This document shows positions 1 to 6,716 of a DNA stretch of 20,602 bases, in pieces. The notes beneath the pieces were generated by a model. The model saw only the letters and a program-made list of their open reading frames with translations, was not told the DNA's origin and did not search any database. The translations under genes were made by a program, and so were the position numbers. Each line of letters opens with the position of its first letter. The stretch's first letter is position 1. This DNA comes from an uncultured Lachnospiraceae bacterium (lineage in GTDB: Bacteria > Bacillota > Clostridia > Lachnospirales > Lachnospiraceae), in the NCBI GenBank assembly GCA_937877165.1, contig CALEFO010000167.1, positions 1 to 20,602 on the forward strand, given 5' to 3'.

Positions 1-1367
1 AAGGAGTTCATCTCGCCGGACTTGCGAAGTGCCAGCCAGCTTGCTTCATCATAGGAAACGATGGATGCGTCAATGCCAATTGCCTGCAGGTTCGCCTGTA
101 CCATCTGCAGAACCAGTGTCACACTGGATGATGCGGAGCTGTCTGCCGCCAGCTCCATCTTGATCTCGCCATCCGTGTATCCGGAATCCTCCAGGAGCTT
201 CTTCGCAGCGTCAGGATCATACTTCAGCCAGCCCTGGTTCTCTTCGCTGTAGCCAATCAGGCCCTTCGGATAAATGCCGTCGCACAGATTTCCGTCACCG
301 CTGTAAACGGTGTCCAGAATGCTCTGACGGTCGATTGCCATTTGGATGGCTTTCCTGACATTGACATCACTCAGATACTGATCATCCTCATTCAGAATGA
401 GATATGTCGTTGCCAGACGGTTGGAGGAGACGATCTTGTCGGCATATGCCGTCTTATACGTGGAATCAATGACGGAGGAATCCAGATCATCACAATCCAG
501 AATGTCAATCTCACCATTCTGGAACATCATATTGATCGTAGAAGCATCCGGAACAATCTGAATGTCGACCTTCTTCACACTGGGCTCTTCTCCCCAATAC
601 TCCGGATTGACTTCCATCTCAAGGTCGCTGTCTCTCGTCCAGTCCGTAACCACATAGGGGCCGCTTCCGATCGCCGCCTTATAATCGTTTCCGTAGTCAT
701 CGCCGGCCGCCTCCACCGCGGCCTTCGAATAAATACATCCGGCGGGAGTTGCCAGCTCATAGAGGAAGCCAGCAAAAGGATAGGCCAGTGTAATGGTCAG
801 ATGCGTATCATCGTCTACCTTGATGCCTTCTATTGTGTCATCGTAGCTGTAGCCTTCCTGCTCAATGTAGGCATCTGCTCCGAGAATGCAGGAAGCAAAG
901 TCGGTATTCACACTCGTATCCAGTCCGAGAAGACGGACCAGCGTGAATTCCACATCGCTTGCCGTAAGCGGCGTTCCGTCCGAGAATTTCACGTCATCGC
1001 GGAGCGTGAATTCATAGGTCAGGCCGTCATCGCTGACGGTGTAGTCCTTAACCAGGCTGGGAACCAGCTCAGTGGATCCGTCATCGTTCAGCTTGATTTC
1101 AAACAGACGGTCAAAAACATTCATCGGGATCATGTAATTGGCACTGGTCGTCTGAACATCCAGCGTCTGAATGTCCGAGGTCCATGCCAGATGCAGGGTA
1201 CCTGCGTCGTCTCCGGTCGCTGCCGCCTGCGTTCCCGCAGCGGCGGACTCTGTCGTCCCTGCTGTCTGTGTGCTTGCTGCAGAATCCGATGCTGTAGAAG
1301 CACCGCATCCTGCCAGCATGGATGCGGCAAGTGCCATGCTTACTGCCACGCTCAAATGTCTTTTCAT
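1..1367 (-). CDS. ABC transporter substrate-binding lipoprotein, peptide type (SBP family 5), 3' end outside window
   Basis: Extracellular lipid-anchored receptor of an Opp/Dpp-type peptide ABC importer. The protein begins MKRHLSVAVSMALAASMLAGC, giving a basic n-region, a hydrophobic core and an LAGC lipobox with the lipidated Cys at residue 21. A Ser/Thr/Ala-rich linker follows. The mature part carries the family-5 pattern: TLDVQTTSANYMIPMNVFD near the start, then LRDDVKFSDGTPLTASDV, a GSGPYVV stretch, and NVRKAIQMAIDR. About 455 codons lie in the window and the C-terminus runs off the left edge; family members are usually 500-600 residues. The start is fixed by AGGAGG about 8 bases upstream. 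It is divergent from two aminopeptidase genes, which suggests it feeds them peptides. Permease and ATPase genes, if present, would lie beyond the left edge. Nickel or glycan ligands are possible for this fold, but the peptidase context favours peptides. Confidence 0.9.
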   Translation of the reverse strand, partial: MKRHLSVAVSMALAASMLAGCGASTASDSAASTQTAGTTESAAAGTQAAATGDDAGTLHLAWTSDIQTLDVQTTSANYMIPMNVFDRLFEIKLNDDGSTELVPSLVKDYTVSDDGLTYEFTLRDDVKFSDGTPLTASDVEFTLVRLLGLDTSVNTDFASCILGADAYIEQEGYSYDDTIEGIKVDDDTHLTITLAYPFAGFLYELATPAGCIYSKAAVEAAGDDYGNDYKAAIGSGPYVVTDWTRDSDLEMEVNPEYWGEEPSVKKVDIQIVPDASTINMMFQNGEIDILDCDDLDSSVIDSTYKTAYADKIVSSNRLATTYLILNEDDQYLSDVNVRKAIQMAIDRQSILDTVYSGDGNLCDGIYPKGLIGYSEENQGWLKYDPDAAKKLLEDSGYTDGEIKMELAADSSASSSVTLVLQMVQANLQAIGIDASIVSYDEASWLALRKSGEMNS

Positions 1368-1397
1368 AACGTTGCTCCTCCTCTTTTTTATGAAACC

Positions 1398-1435
1398 ACA
1401 AGGGCGCCGCTTCCTTTCGGAAACGACGCCCTTGT
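1398..1435 (-). promoter_or_regulatory. Leader stem-loop with GAAA tetraloop before the peptide-binding lipoprotein gene
   Basis: On the minus strand ACAAGGGCGTCGTTTCC pairs with GGAAGCGGCGCCCTTGT across a GAAA loop, a 17-bp stem with two G-U pairs. It ends about 17 bases before the AGGAGG of the lipoprotein gene. No uninterrupted U-run follows it (GTGGTTTCATAAAAAAG), so it is more likely an mRNA-stability or translation element than a simple terminator. Attenuation is not excluded. I found no T-box or riboswitch signature upstream of it in the leader. Confidence 0.55.
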
Positions 1436-1493
1436 CGATTCAATCCTGACTTTGTGAAGTGTCCGACCTCTGCCAGATCTTCGCCCGTCCGAT

Positions 1494-1509
1494 TGTATAC
1501 ATGTATTCA
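1494..1509. promoter_or_regulatory. Candidate GntR-type operator
   Basis: TTGTATACATGTATTCA is a near-perfect dyad with a perfect 10-bp core ATACATGTAT. It lies roughly 10-25 bases downstream of the predicted start point of the lipoprotein promoter, a usual place for a repressor site. GntR-family regulators often bind sites built on GTATAC-like half sites. No regulator gene is present in the window, so the assignment is by pattern only. Confidence 0.4.
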
Positions 1510-1525
1510 TCTGTCGGTTGTAAAA

Positions 1526-1554
1526 TTTATAGCACCGTTTTCTGTCTTCGTCAA
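1526..1554 (-). promoter_or_regulatory. Sigma-A promoter of the peptide-binding lipoprotein gene
   Basis: Read on the minus strand: -35 TTGACG, a 17-base spacer, then -10 TATAAA preceded by TGC (extended -10). This is the best promoter match seen in the window. It leaves a leader of about 150 bases that holds the dyad at 1494-1509 and the stem-loop at 1398-1435. Confidence 0.7.
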
Positions 1555-1597
1555 TCCCCTTTTTGTTCTTTGAATTTTCTTTTGCCAACTATCCCAT

Positions 1598-1627
1598 TTG
1601 TGTACTATCTTTATTCTATTCTATAAA
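1598..1627 (+). promoter_or_regulatory. Candidate promoter for the aminopeptidase pair
   Basis: TTGTGT, 18 bases, then TATAAA lies about 60 bases before the S58 peptidase start. The -35 is imperfect, and alternative hexamers occur nearby in this AT-rich stretch (for example TTGCCA at 1582), so the exact position is uncertain. Confidence 0.35.
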
Positions 1628-1689
1628 CGTCAAAGCGTTTTTTGCTTCTTTCAAACCATGTACGATTCTTGTCAGGAGGCTTTCTTTCT

Positions 1690-2733
1690 ATGAATATTCG
1701 CGACTATGGATATCAGATCGGAAAAGGAAAAACCGGTCCTCACAACAAAATCACCGATGTCCCCGGCGTGCGGGTCGGTCACTGCACGGTGGATCACGAC
1801 GATGTCCACACCGGCGTAACCGTTGTGTTCCCTTGTGAGGGAACCGCTTATGAGCAAAAGCCCGTTGCAGCCACCTATGTCCTGAACGGGTATGGCAAAA
1901 CCGCCGGAACACTGCAGGTGGATGAGCTCGGATGTCTCGAGTCTCCCATTGCCCTGACCAACACCCTCAATGTCGGAAAAGTCACCGATGCCTTAATCGG
2001 CTATATTCTCCAGCAGGAAGAGGAGCGCGGCATCGCTGTACGGAGCGTCAATGTCCTGGTCGGTGAGACCAATGATTCCCAGATCAGCAGCATCGGAAAA
2101 CGTGCCGTAGAGGAACGGGACGTGCTGGCCGCCATCGCAGACGCAGACCGGAATGACCCCGATTTTGCGCAGGGAGATGTCGGTGCCGGACGGGGAACCA
2201 TCTGCTGCGATTTAAAGGGCGGTATCGGTTCTGCCTCCCGGATCATCCGCTTCGCAGGCCATGACTACACCATCGGAGCTCTGGTCCAGTCCAACTTCGG
2301 AAGTCTGGAGAATCTTTCCATTTGCGGAGAGCCGGTTGGAAAGAGAATTCAGAAAACGCTGCGGGAAGCCTCGACTCCCGATGTCGGCTCCATCATGATG
2401 ATTCTCGGAACCGATCTTCCCCTCTCCTCGCGCCAGCTGCAGCGCGTGCTCAAACGGGCCGCCGTCGGTCTTGTCCGCACCGGTTCTTACATGGGGACAG
2501 GTTCCGGCGACATCGTTCTCGGATTTTCCAACGGAAATCTTCTCGGAAACTGCAGCGGGAATGATTTCACACAGCTTCGCATCTTCCCGGAAGAGCGAAT
2601 CAACCGCGTGTTCACCCCTGCTGCCGAGGCCGTAGAGGAAGCCATTCTGAATTCCATGACCAATGCGCACGCCGCGAAGAAATTAAACGGAGAAACAGTA
2701 CATTCTCTTGCAGAATTCCTCCCGGTAAAATAA
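1690..2733 (+). CDS. S58/P1-family aminopeptidase (DmpA-like)
   Basis: Likely a cytoplasmic N-terminal-nucleophile aminopeptidase of family S58 (L-aminopeptidase/D-esterase, D-Ala aminopeptidase or beta-aminopeptidase type). It is 347 residues, in the normal size range. The N-terminus carries the family signature ITDVPGVRVGH (residues 21-31). The precursor should self-cleave between Gly233 and Ser234 in DVGSIMMILGTDLPL, making Ser234 the nucleophile at the head of the beta chain; a second conserved stretch, GTGSGDIVLGFSNGN, follows. ATG 1690 is preceded by AGGAGG at 1674-1679 with 10-base spacing, better than the in-frame ATG at 1642. It is followed after 98 bp by an M55 D-aminopeptidase and is divergent from a peptide-binding lipoprotein, suggesting breakdown of imported peptides, possibly with D-residues. 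Exact substrate cannot be read from sequence. Confidence 0.9.
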   Translation: MNIRDYGYQIGKGKTGPHNKITDVPGVRVGHCTVDHDDVHTGVTVVFPCEGTAYEQKPVAATYVLNGYGKTAGTLQVDELGCLESPIALTNTLNVGKVTDALIGYILQQEEERGIAVRSVNVLVGETNDSQISSIGKRAVEERDVLAAIADADRNDPDFAQGDVGAGRGTICCDLKGGIGSASRIIRFAGHDYTIGALVQSNFGSLENLSICGEPVGKRIQKTLREASTPDVGSIMMILGTDLPLSSRQLQRVLKRAAVGLVRTGSYMGTGSGDIVLGFSNGNLLGNCSGNDFTQLRIFPEERINRVFTPAAEAVEEAILNSMTNAHAAKKLNGETVHSLAEFLPVK

Positions 2734-2742
2734 TAATTTATG

Positions 2743-2823
2743 TGCGGCAGAAAGGCGTCGCATCGGAGAATTCGCCTGCGCGAATTTCTCCTCGCGTGCC
2801 GCAGACAAGCTGCGGCAGAAAGG
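2743..2823 (+). repeat. Palindromic intercistronic element bounded by a 13-bp direct repeat
   Basis: TGCGGCAGAAAGG occurs at 2743-2755 and again at 2811-2823. Between them is a hairpin GGAGAATTCGC-CTGC-GCGAATTTCTCC (2765-2791). The outer TGCGGCA (2743-2749) can also pair with TGCCGCA (2797-2803). The downstream direct-repeat copy contains the AAAGG that serves the next gene, so the pattern resembles an insertion that duplicated its target. It may also shape the stability of the bicistronic mRNA. A sister hairpin lies at 6717-6743. Confidence 0.6.
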
Positions 2824-2831
2824 AAAACACT

Positions 2832-3629
2832 ATGAAATTATTCATCAGCTCTGATATTGAAGGAACCTGCGGCATCAACGACTGGGATGAAACGGAAATC
2901 GGCAGGCCTGGATATGACCGTTTTGCCCTGCAGATGTCCCGCGAGGTTGCTGCCGCCTGCAATGGCGCACTGGAGAGCGGGAAAATTGAGGATGTCCTCA
3001 TCAAGGATGCCCATGATTCTGCCCGCAACATCATCGGCGACGAGCTTCCCGAGGGCGTCCATCTCATCCGAGGCTGGGTCACCACTCCCGGCAATATGAT
3101 GGCAGGTGTACGCCAGTGTGACGCGGCCGCCATGACCGGTTATCACTCCGGCGCGTATTCCATCGGAAACAATCTTTCCCACACTCAGAATCTGCATAAC
3201 CAGTATATTGAGGTCAATGGGAAATATGCGAGCGAATTCATGCTGAACGCCATGTTCGCCGCTTATTACGGCATTCCCACGATCTTCGTCAGTGGAGACA
3301 AGGCACTCTGCGACGAGGCAAAGGAGCTGATTCCCGAAATCACCGCGGTTCCCGTCTTCGAGGGCTGGGGAACCTCTACCATCTCCATTCATCCGAAGAC
3401 CGCCATCCGGCTGATTCATGACGGCATGAAGGAAGCCCTCGCGAAGGATCCGAAGTCCTGCCTGATGAAGCTCCCGGAGCATTTCCATGTGGAAATCGAA
3501 TTCAAGGATGCGGAAAAGGCACAGCGCGGCTCCTACTATCCCGGTGTCACCCGTGTTGGCAGCAAGCGGATTGCCTTTGATTCCGATGACTACTACGAAA
3601 TCACCCGCACGCTGTACTTCACGCTCTGA
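2832..3629 (+). CDS. M55-family zinc D-aminopeptidase (Bacillus DppA-like), copy 1
   Basis: Predicted cytoplasmic D-aminopeptidase releasing N-terminal D-residues such as D-Ala from short peptides. It is 265 residues, close to the usual 260-280. The zinc-ligand set of B. subtilis DppA is intact: Asp8 and Glu10 in SSDIEG, His61 in KDAHDSARN, His105 in GYHSGA and Glu135 in YASEF; His117 in LSHT matches the catalytic His. Further family stretches include GIPTIFVSGD and ITAVPV. ATG 2832 has AGAAAGGA just upstream; the in-frame ATG at 2742 would translate the palindromic element and is rejected. It is second in a two-gene unit after the S58 peptidase. A paralogue lies at 16829-17620. No convincing terminator is seen before the convergent gene 21 bp downstream. 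Confidence 0.93.
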   Translation: MKLFISSDIEGTCGINDWDETEIGRPGYDRFALQMSREVAAACNGALESGKIEDVLIKDAHDSARNIIGDELPEGVHLIRGWVTTPGNMMAGVRQCDAAAMTGYHSGAYSIGNNLSHTQNLHNQYIEVNGKYASEFMLNAMFAAYYGIPTIFVSGDKALCDEAKELIPEITAVPVFEGWGTSTISIHPKTAIRLIHDGMKEALAKDPKSCLMKLPEHFHVEIEFKDAEKAQRGSYYPGVTRVGSKRIAFDSDDYYEITRTLYFTL

Positions 3630-3650
3630 CAGGCTGCTGAAAATATTTTT

Positions 3651-3959
3651 TTAAAAGATCAGATGCCAGTTGGAACTCATGACTTTATCCACTCCTGCGA
3701 GGAGCATCGCGAACAGGGCCATCAGAACCATGACCGCCATCGCGGCCTTGTCATACTGAATCCGATCCCCGGACAGAACACAGGAGAGCAGGATCTCCAC
3801 TCCGAGGAGGATGAAGATGGCAGGCCACAGATGGAACACAAGCGCAAGCGGAATGGCTTTCCAGAGAGTTGCCAGAAGGTACAGGACTCCTGCCGCGATC
3901 AACACGACTCCGCAGGTAATGCTCCCCACACGGTGGATATGCCCATTGCTATTCTGCAT
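3651..3959 (-). CDS. Small membrane protein with LiaI/LiaF-like (DUF5668-type) segment
   Basis: 102 residues, nearly all hydrophobic. Three to four short membrane segments can be drawn: about 14-30 (SITCGVVLIAAGVLYLL), 36-62 (IPLALVFHLWPAIFILLGVEILL) and 73-90. The pattern of G-x-x-L-I-x-x-G-x-x-x-L, then WP-x-x-x-I-x-x-G-x-E-x-L, is typical of the LiaF/PspC-associated membrane domain found in envelope-stress loci. The start overlaps the end of the upstream gene by 11 bases, so the two are probably translationally coupled. It is last in a four-gene unit headed by an ECF sigma factor. LiaF in Bacillus restrains a stress response; whether this short form does so is inference. Confidence 0.7.
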   Translation of the reverse strand: MQNSNGHIHRVGSITCGVVLIAAGVLYLLATLWKAIPLALVFHLWPAIFILLGVEILLSCVLSGDRIQYDKAAMAVMVLMALFAMLLAGVDKVMSSNWHLIF

Positions 3960-4464
3960 CTTCCTGCTCCTTCTTTCCCCGGATCAGGCGGATTCCGATT
4001 CCGATCAGAATCGCCGCTGCAAAAATTTTCGAAATACTGTTCTGAATCATCCAGACGGCATCCTGAATGGCCGGAAAAATATTCCGCAGGAGATACAAGC
4101 CCGTATCCAGCAGGAACCAGCAACCGCAGACAATCAGCACCGCTGCCAGGAACCGGTGATATTTTTTCCCCGTAATTCCCGCCTTTTTCAGCATTTCCTC
4201 GGAAATCAGGTATGCATCCTCCGTCTCTGCGAACTCCTCGTCCGACATGTGCGCCATATTCCTTGCATGGAAAAAGGCATACGCATACATAACTACAGCA
4301 AGGAGCATGAAGGCTCCGTTCCCAAATATCCCGGAGAGAAACACGCTGGCGCAGAACAGCGCCAGAATGCTGACGCCGTTTTTCATGTATCCCCAGTACA
4401 TCTCGGCACAGCCGGGAATAAAGGAGAAAATAAAGGTCATAAATCCGTTCTTTTTCTTTCTCAT
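3949..4464 (-). CDS. Membrane protein, TM2-like N-terminus, sigma-factor operon
   Basis: 171 residues. The N-terminus (MRKKKNGFMTFIFSFIPGCAEMYWGYMKNG) matches the pattern of small proteins with paired helices around a P-G-x-x-x-x-Y-x-G turn, as in TM2 or DUF5683-like proteins of Firmicutes. Hydrophobic segments lie near residues 8-25, 30-65, 105-128 and 145-163, with a charged loop (HMSDEEFAETEDAYLISEE) between the pairs and a basic-acidic tail (RGKKEQEDAE). GGAAAGGAAATT precedes the ATG. It starts 77 bp after the putative anti-sigma gene and overlaps the next small membrane gene, placing it in the same transcription unit. Its molecular role is not known to me; context suggests envelope-stress sensing or output. 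Confidence 0.7.
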   Translation of the reverse strand: MRKKKNGFMTFIFSFIPGCAEMYWGYMKNGVSILALFCASVFLSGIFGNGAFMLLAVVMYAYAFFHARNMAHMSDEEFAETEDAYLISEEMLKKAGITGKKYHRFLAAVLIVCGCWFLLDTGLYLLRNIFPAIQDAVWMIQNSISKIFAAAILIGIGIRLIRGKKEQEDAE

Positions 4465-4541
4465 AATTTCCTTTCCTGCCGCAGCTCTTCTGCGACACCT
4501 GTTTTTCCAGTCCGTCTTATTTCAAGGCAAACGGTCTGATT

Positions 4542-5183
4542 TCAATTCATTTCTTTCCGGTCTCCAGCCTCCCTGCGGGAGACAGCATCGGAGCGGCTGT
4601 TGATTGCTGCGGGAAGCAGATGATCCGTTGCCCGCCGGACCGCTGCGCCCACCTGCAGATTCTTCTCATACATCCAGTCACCCACGACATCCTGCCGCTT
4701 CTGTTCCTTCGCATTGCCCGCTTTCGCATCCGGTTCCCGGTTAAGAAGCACCGCCTCCTGACGGATGCTTCCAGGAATTCCCGGTGCACTCTGACCGAAA
4801 GTCCGCTGTTCTAACGGCATCACCGTCAGAAAAAGAATCGCTGCTGCAACCACCGTGACAATCTGCCAGGTTTTCAACCGGACCGCATTCATCTGACTGA
4901 CGTTCTTCCTTCGATGAATTTCCCGGATGACCTCCCGTTTCAGGAAGGAAGGAGCGGTCAGCATGCCGCTTCGCTCTGTGTCCGCAATCAGCCGGTCCAG
5001 TTCCTCGTCATTCGGGTAGGACAGCTCCGCAGTCTTATCCCCCGCTGAGGCACAATCCGTGAAGGTGGTTTTGCCGAATGCGGCAGCCGGAAAATCTTCC
5101 TGCATTTCTTCCGAACGGTTTCCAGATTCCCGCGAATTGTCGTTTGCGGCTGGCAGGCTGCATTCTGTACGTGTCCGCGTCAT
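4542..5183 (-). CDS. Putative single-pass anti-sigma factor
   Basis: 213 residues with one clear transmembrane helix at about 105-123 (TWQIVTVVAAAILFLTVMP). The N-terminal half is soluble, acidic and predicted cytoplasmic, with an ELDRLIADTERSGMLTAPSFLKREVIREIHRRK stretch that looks like the sigma-binding segment of membrane anti-sigma proteins. The C-terminal half (about 90 residues) is polar and would face outside. I see no HxxxCxxC zinc motif, so it is not a ZAS-type anti-sigma. ATG 5183 has GGAAGGAGG upstream and shares ATGA with the sigma stop codon; the in-frame ATG at 5228 lies inside the sigma gene and is less likely. The four-base overlap is the classic arrangement for balanced sigma/anti-sigma synthesis. 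Confidence 0.75.
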   Translation of the reverse strand: MTRTRTECSLPAANDNSRESGNRSEEMQEDFPAAAFGKTTFTDCASAGDKTAELSYPNDEELDRLIADTERSGMLTAPSFLKREVIREIHRRKNVSQMNAVRLKTWQIVTVVAAAILFLTVMPLEQRTFGQSAPGIPGSIRQEAVLLNREPDAKAGNAKEQKRQDVVGDWMYEKNLQVGAAVRRATDHLLPAAINSRSDAVSRREAGDRKEMN

Positions 5184-5719
5184 ATCGTGCTCTTCCTCCT
5201 TCCTTCCGATATCGTTCTTTCGGAACATTCTCCGGTCCTTTCTCCCGAAAAATCCTCCCGGTAGATGGTTCGCAGCATTTCCCGTGCACGGTAAATCTGC
5301 GTGCTGACCGTTTTGGGATTCATCTGCAGCTCCTCCGCGATCTCCGCCGGTGCCTTTTCCTGATAGAAATACAGCCAGGCGATCCGGTCATACGGAGGCT
5401 TCAGCGCTTCACAGCGCTTCCGGAGTACTTCTTTGACATTTTGCTCCAGAGCCTCGCTCTCCGGCGTCCCGTGCTCATCCGGCCGCTGATCCAGGATCTC
5501 GTTCTCCTGAGGCTGTGTCCGGTATCCGGCTGACCGCAGATAATCGATACAGCGGTTGGTTGCGATCCGGCACAGCCACCGTTTCTCCGCTCCCGGCGGG
5601 GCATCCGCGTGATGCCGGAACGCGGCGAGGAACGTATCCTGCGTAAGATCCTGAGAAGCGAAATAATCCGTTGTCATTTTGTAACAGATGGAAAAAATCA
5701 GATTCTGATACGCATCCAT
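5180..5719 (-). CDS. ECF-type RNA polymerase sigma factor (start codon uncertain)
   Basis: Sigma-70 family extracytoplasmic-function factor. Region 2 is seen at about residues 5-60 (FSICYKMTTDYFASQDLTQ then DTFLAAFRH and WLCRIATNRCIDYLRS), followed by a variable linker. Region 4 lies at 100-152, with helix-turn-helix EIAEELQMNPKTVSTQIYRA. From ATG 5719 the protein has 179 residues, but this ATG has no Shine-Dalgarno and cuts into region 2.1. The frame stays open upstream to a TGA at 5758-5756; a good GGGGAGG at 5759-5765 sits 9 bases before an in-frame ACG (5749-5747). From there the protein would add ten residues, xSAEEKLSQW, a credible sigma N-terminus. Its stop overlaps the putative anti-sigma start (ATGA). 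Envelope-stress control of this operon is inferred from the neighbours. Confidence 0.85.
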   Translation of the reverse strand: MDAYQNLIFSICYKMTTDYFASQDLTQDTFLAAFRHHADAPPGAEKRWLCRIATNRCIDYLRSAGYRTQPQENEILDQRPDEHGTPESEALEQNVKEVLRKRCEALKPPYDRIAWLYFYQEKAPAEIAEELQMNPKTVSTQIYRAREMLRTIYREDFSGERTGECSERTISEGRRKSTI

Positions 5720-5917
5720 CCACTGTGACAGTTTCTCTTCTGCACTCGTTCCGGCTCACCTCCCCTCTGGTTTTATTTTCTTCCGGTGCTGCGTCCGGCT
5801 CCAGTGTTCCTTCTTCCGGCTCACATCTTCGCGTGCAGCACTCTCGATGCATCTGTAAATCATAACGTAGGAACGGGAAGCTTTTCTTCAGAATTGCAGT
5901 TGAGGTTCAAATTTGTT

Positions 5918-6051
5918 TCAAAATCCGCTGCGCCTCAGCGCTTCTACATTCTGCTCCGTCAGCGCAGGAGTAAAGGCCCACGGATCCACACCGTGCTGCC
6001 TTACATCCTCATACGCATCCAGTTTTTCAAACGCATACAACGGATACTGAT
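5918..6051 (-). pseudogene. 3'-terminal remnant of an unrecognised gene
   Basis: Reading on the minus strand there is a protein-like frame ending FEKLDAYEDVRQHGVDPWAF then TPALTEQNVEALRRSGF and stop at 5918. It has no start codon with a ribosome-binding site, and the upstream frame closes at a TAA about 45 codons back. Composition (charged amphipathic helices, no low complexity) suggests a true C-terminus of a soluble enzyme. It abuts and overlaps the broken permease gene in a different frame, so the two look like pieces joined by a deletion. I do not recognise the family. Confidence 0.45.
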
Positions 6052-6410
6052 ACAATGGAAATTACATGTGGAGAAAAAGCCGAGGCCAGCACCAGGTCAT
6101 TCAGCTTCGACTTCTTCTGGTTCAGGCAGACGGCAAGAAGGAGTGCCAGCCCGATAATCAGAATCACAACTGCCGCCGTGTACACGGCGGTATTCGACAG
6201 CGCTTTATGAAAAGCTTCTCTTGCAAAGATCTCCCGGTAATTCCGCAGACCGACAAACCTCGTCTTTGCCGCATTCAGCATGTTGACATCCTGCAGACTC
6301 AAATGCACCAGATTCAATGCCGGATATAATGTAAACAGAACGATTCCTGCCATGGCCGGTGCAATCATTCCATATGGTTTTATTCTGCTCCAAAGCCTGT
6401 TCTGTTCCAT
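6027..6410 (-). pseudogene. Truncated sugar ABC transporter permease (MalF/UgpA type)
   Basis: The 127-residue product matches only the first part of a binding-protein-dependent sugar permease (usually 290-310 residues). It has an N-terminal helix (MIAPAMAGIVLFTLYPALNL), the periplasmic LSLQDVN and FVGLRNYREIFA segment, and a second helix (TAVYTAAVVILIIGLALLLAV). The start of the next segment (ASAFSPHVISIVSVSVV) follows, then a stop. The EAA loop, which contacts the ATPase, is missing, so it should be non-functional. The start is real: GGGAG lies 12 bases before ATG 6410. No partner permease, binding protein or ATPase is nearby. The break is near 6020-6060, where the 3' remnant of another gene begins. 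Confidence 0.75.
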
Positions 6411-6613
6411 TTTCTATTTTCTCCCTCATGCCGATGATTTTTAAAAATAAATCACACCCATGCTGCTCTTTTTGTCCGTAAACCTTATCGAAGGACAATG
6501 CGTATTATCTGCTCTTTACGTCAGATCCTTATGTGCGAAATGTTAAGCTTTCGTTCTATTTTTGCCGATTATGTTAACTACAGCTTCGTTCAAAATTATA
6601 TTTTTCTGACAAA

Positions 6614-6653
6614 AAACTTCCTCTCCTGCCAAAATTACGAGGAGAGGAAGTTT
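6614..6653 (-). terminator. Rho-independent terminator (minus strand)
   Basis: A perfect 14-bp stem, AAACTTCCTCTCCT with AGGAGAGGAAGTTT, and a 12-base loop. Read on the minus strand it runs into TTTTTT. It lies downstream of ferritin and would end that transcript before the broken permease gene. The AAA side of the stem could allow weak activity on the other strand, but no plus-strand gene feeds into it. Confidence 0.75.
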
Positions 6654-6716
6654 AAACGTAACATCAATATGGCACTTTCAAGCAGCATTGGTGTTGACGC
6701 AACAGCTGCCGTATTC

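Noticed and set aside
342..1457. Long plus-strand open frame
   Set aside because: It lies opposite the peptide-binding lipoprotein gene, which has a lipobox, SBP motifs and a good ribosome-binding site; the plus-strand product has no family features.
1398..1540. T-box or riboswitch in the lipoprotein leader
   Set aside because: There is no T-box bulge sequence and no recognisable riboswitch core; only a stem-loop and a dyad are seen.
3630..3660. Bidirectional terminator between the convergent genes
   Set aside because: There is a T-run at about 3646-3653, but no stable stem precedes it on either strand.
5870..5917. Self-regulated ECF promoter upstream of the sigma gene
   Set aside because: A GAACC motif exists, but CGT-type -10 matches are about 28 or more bases away, too far for a normal spacer.
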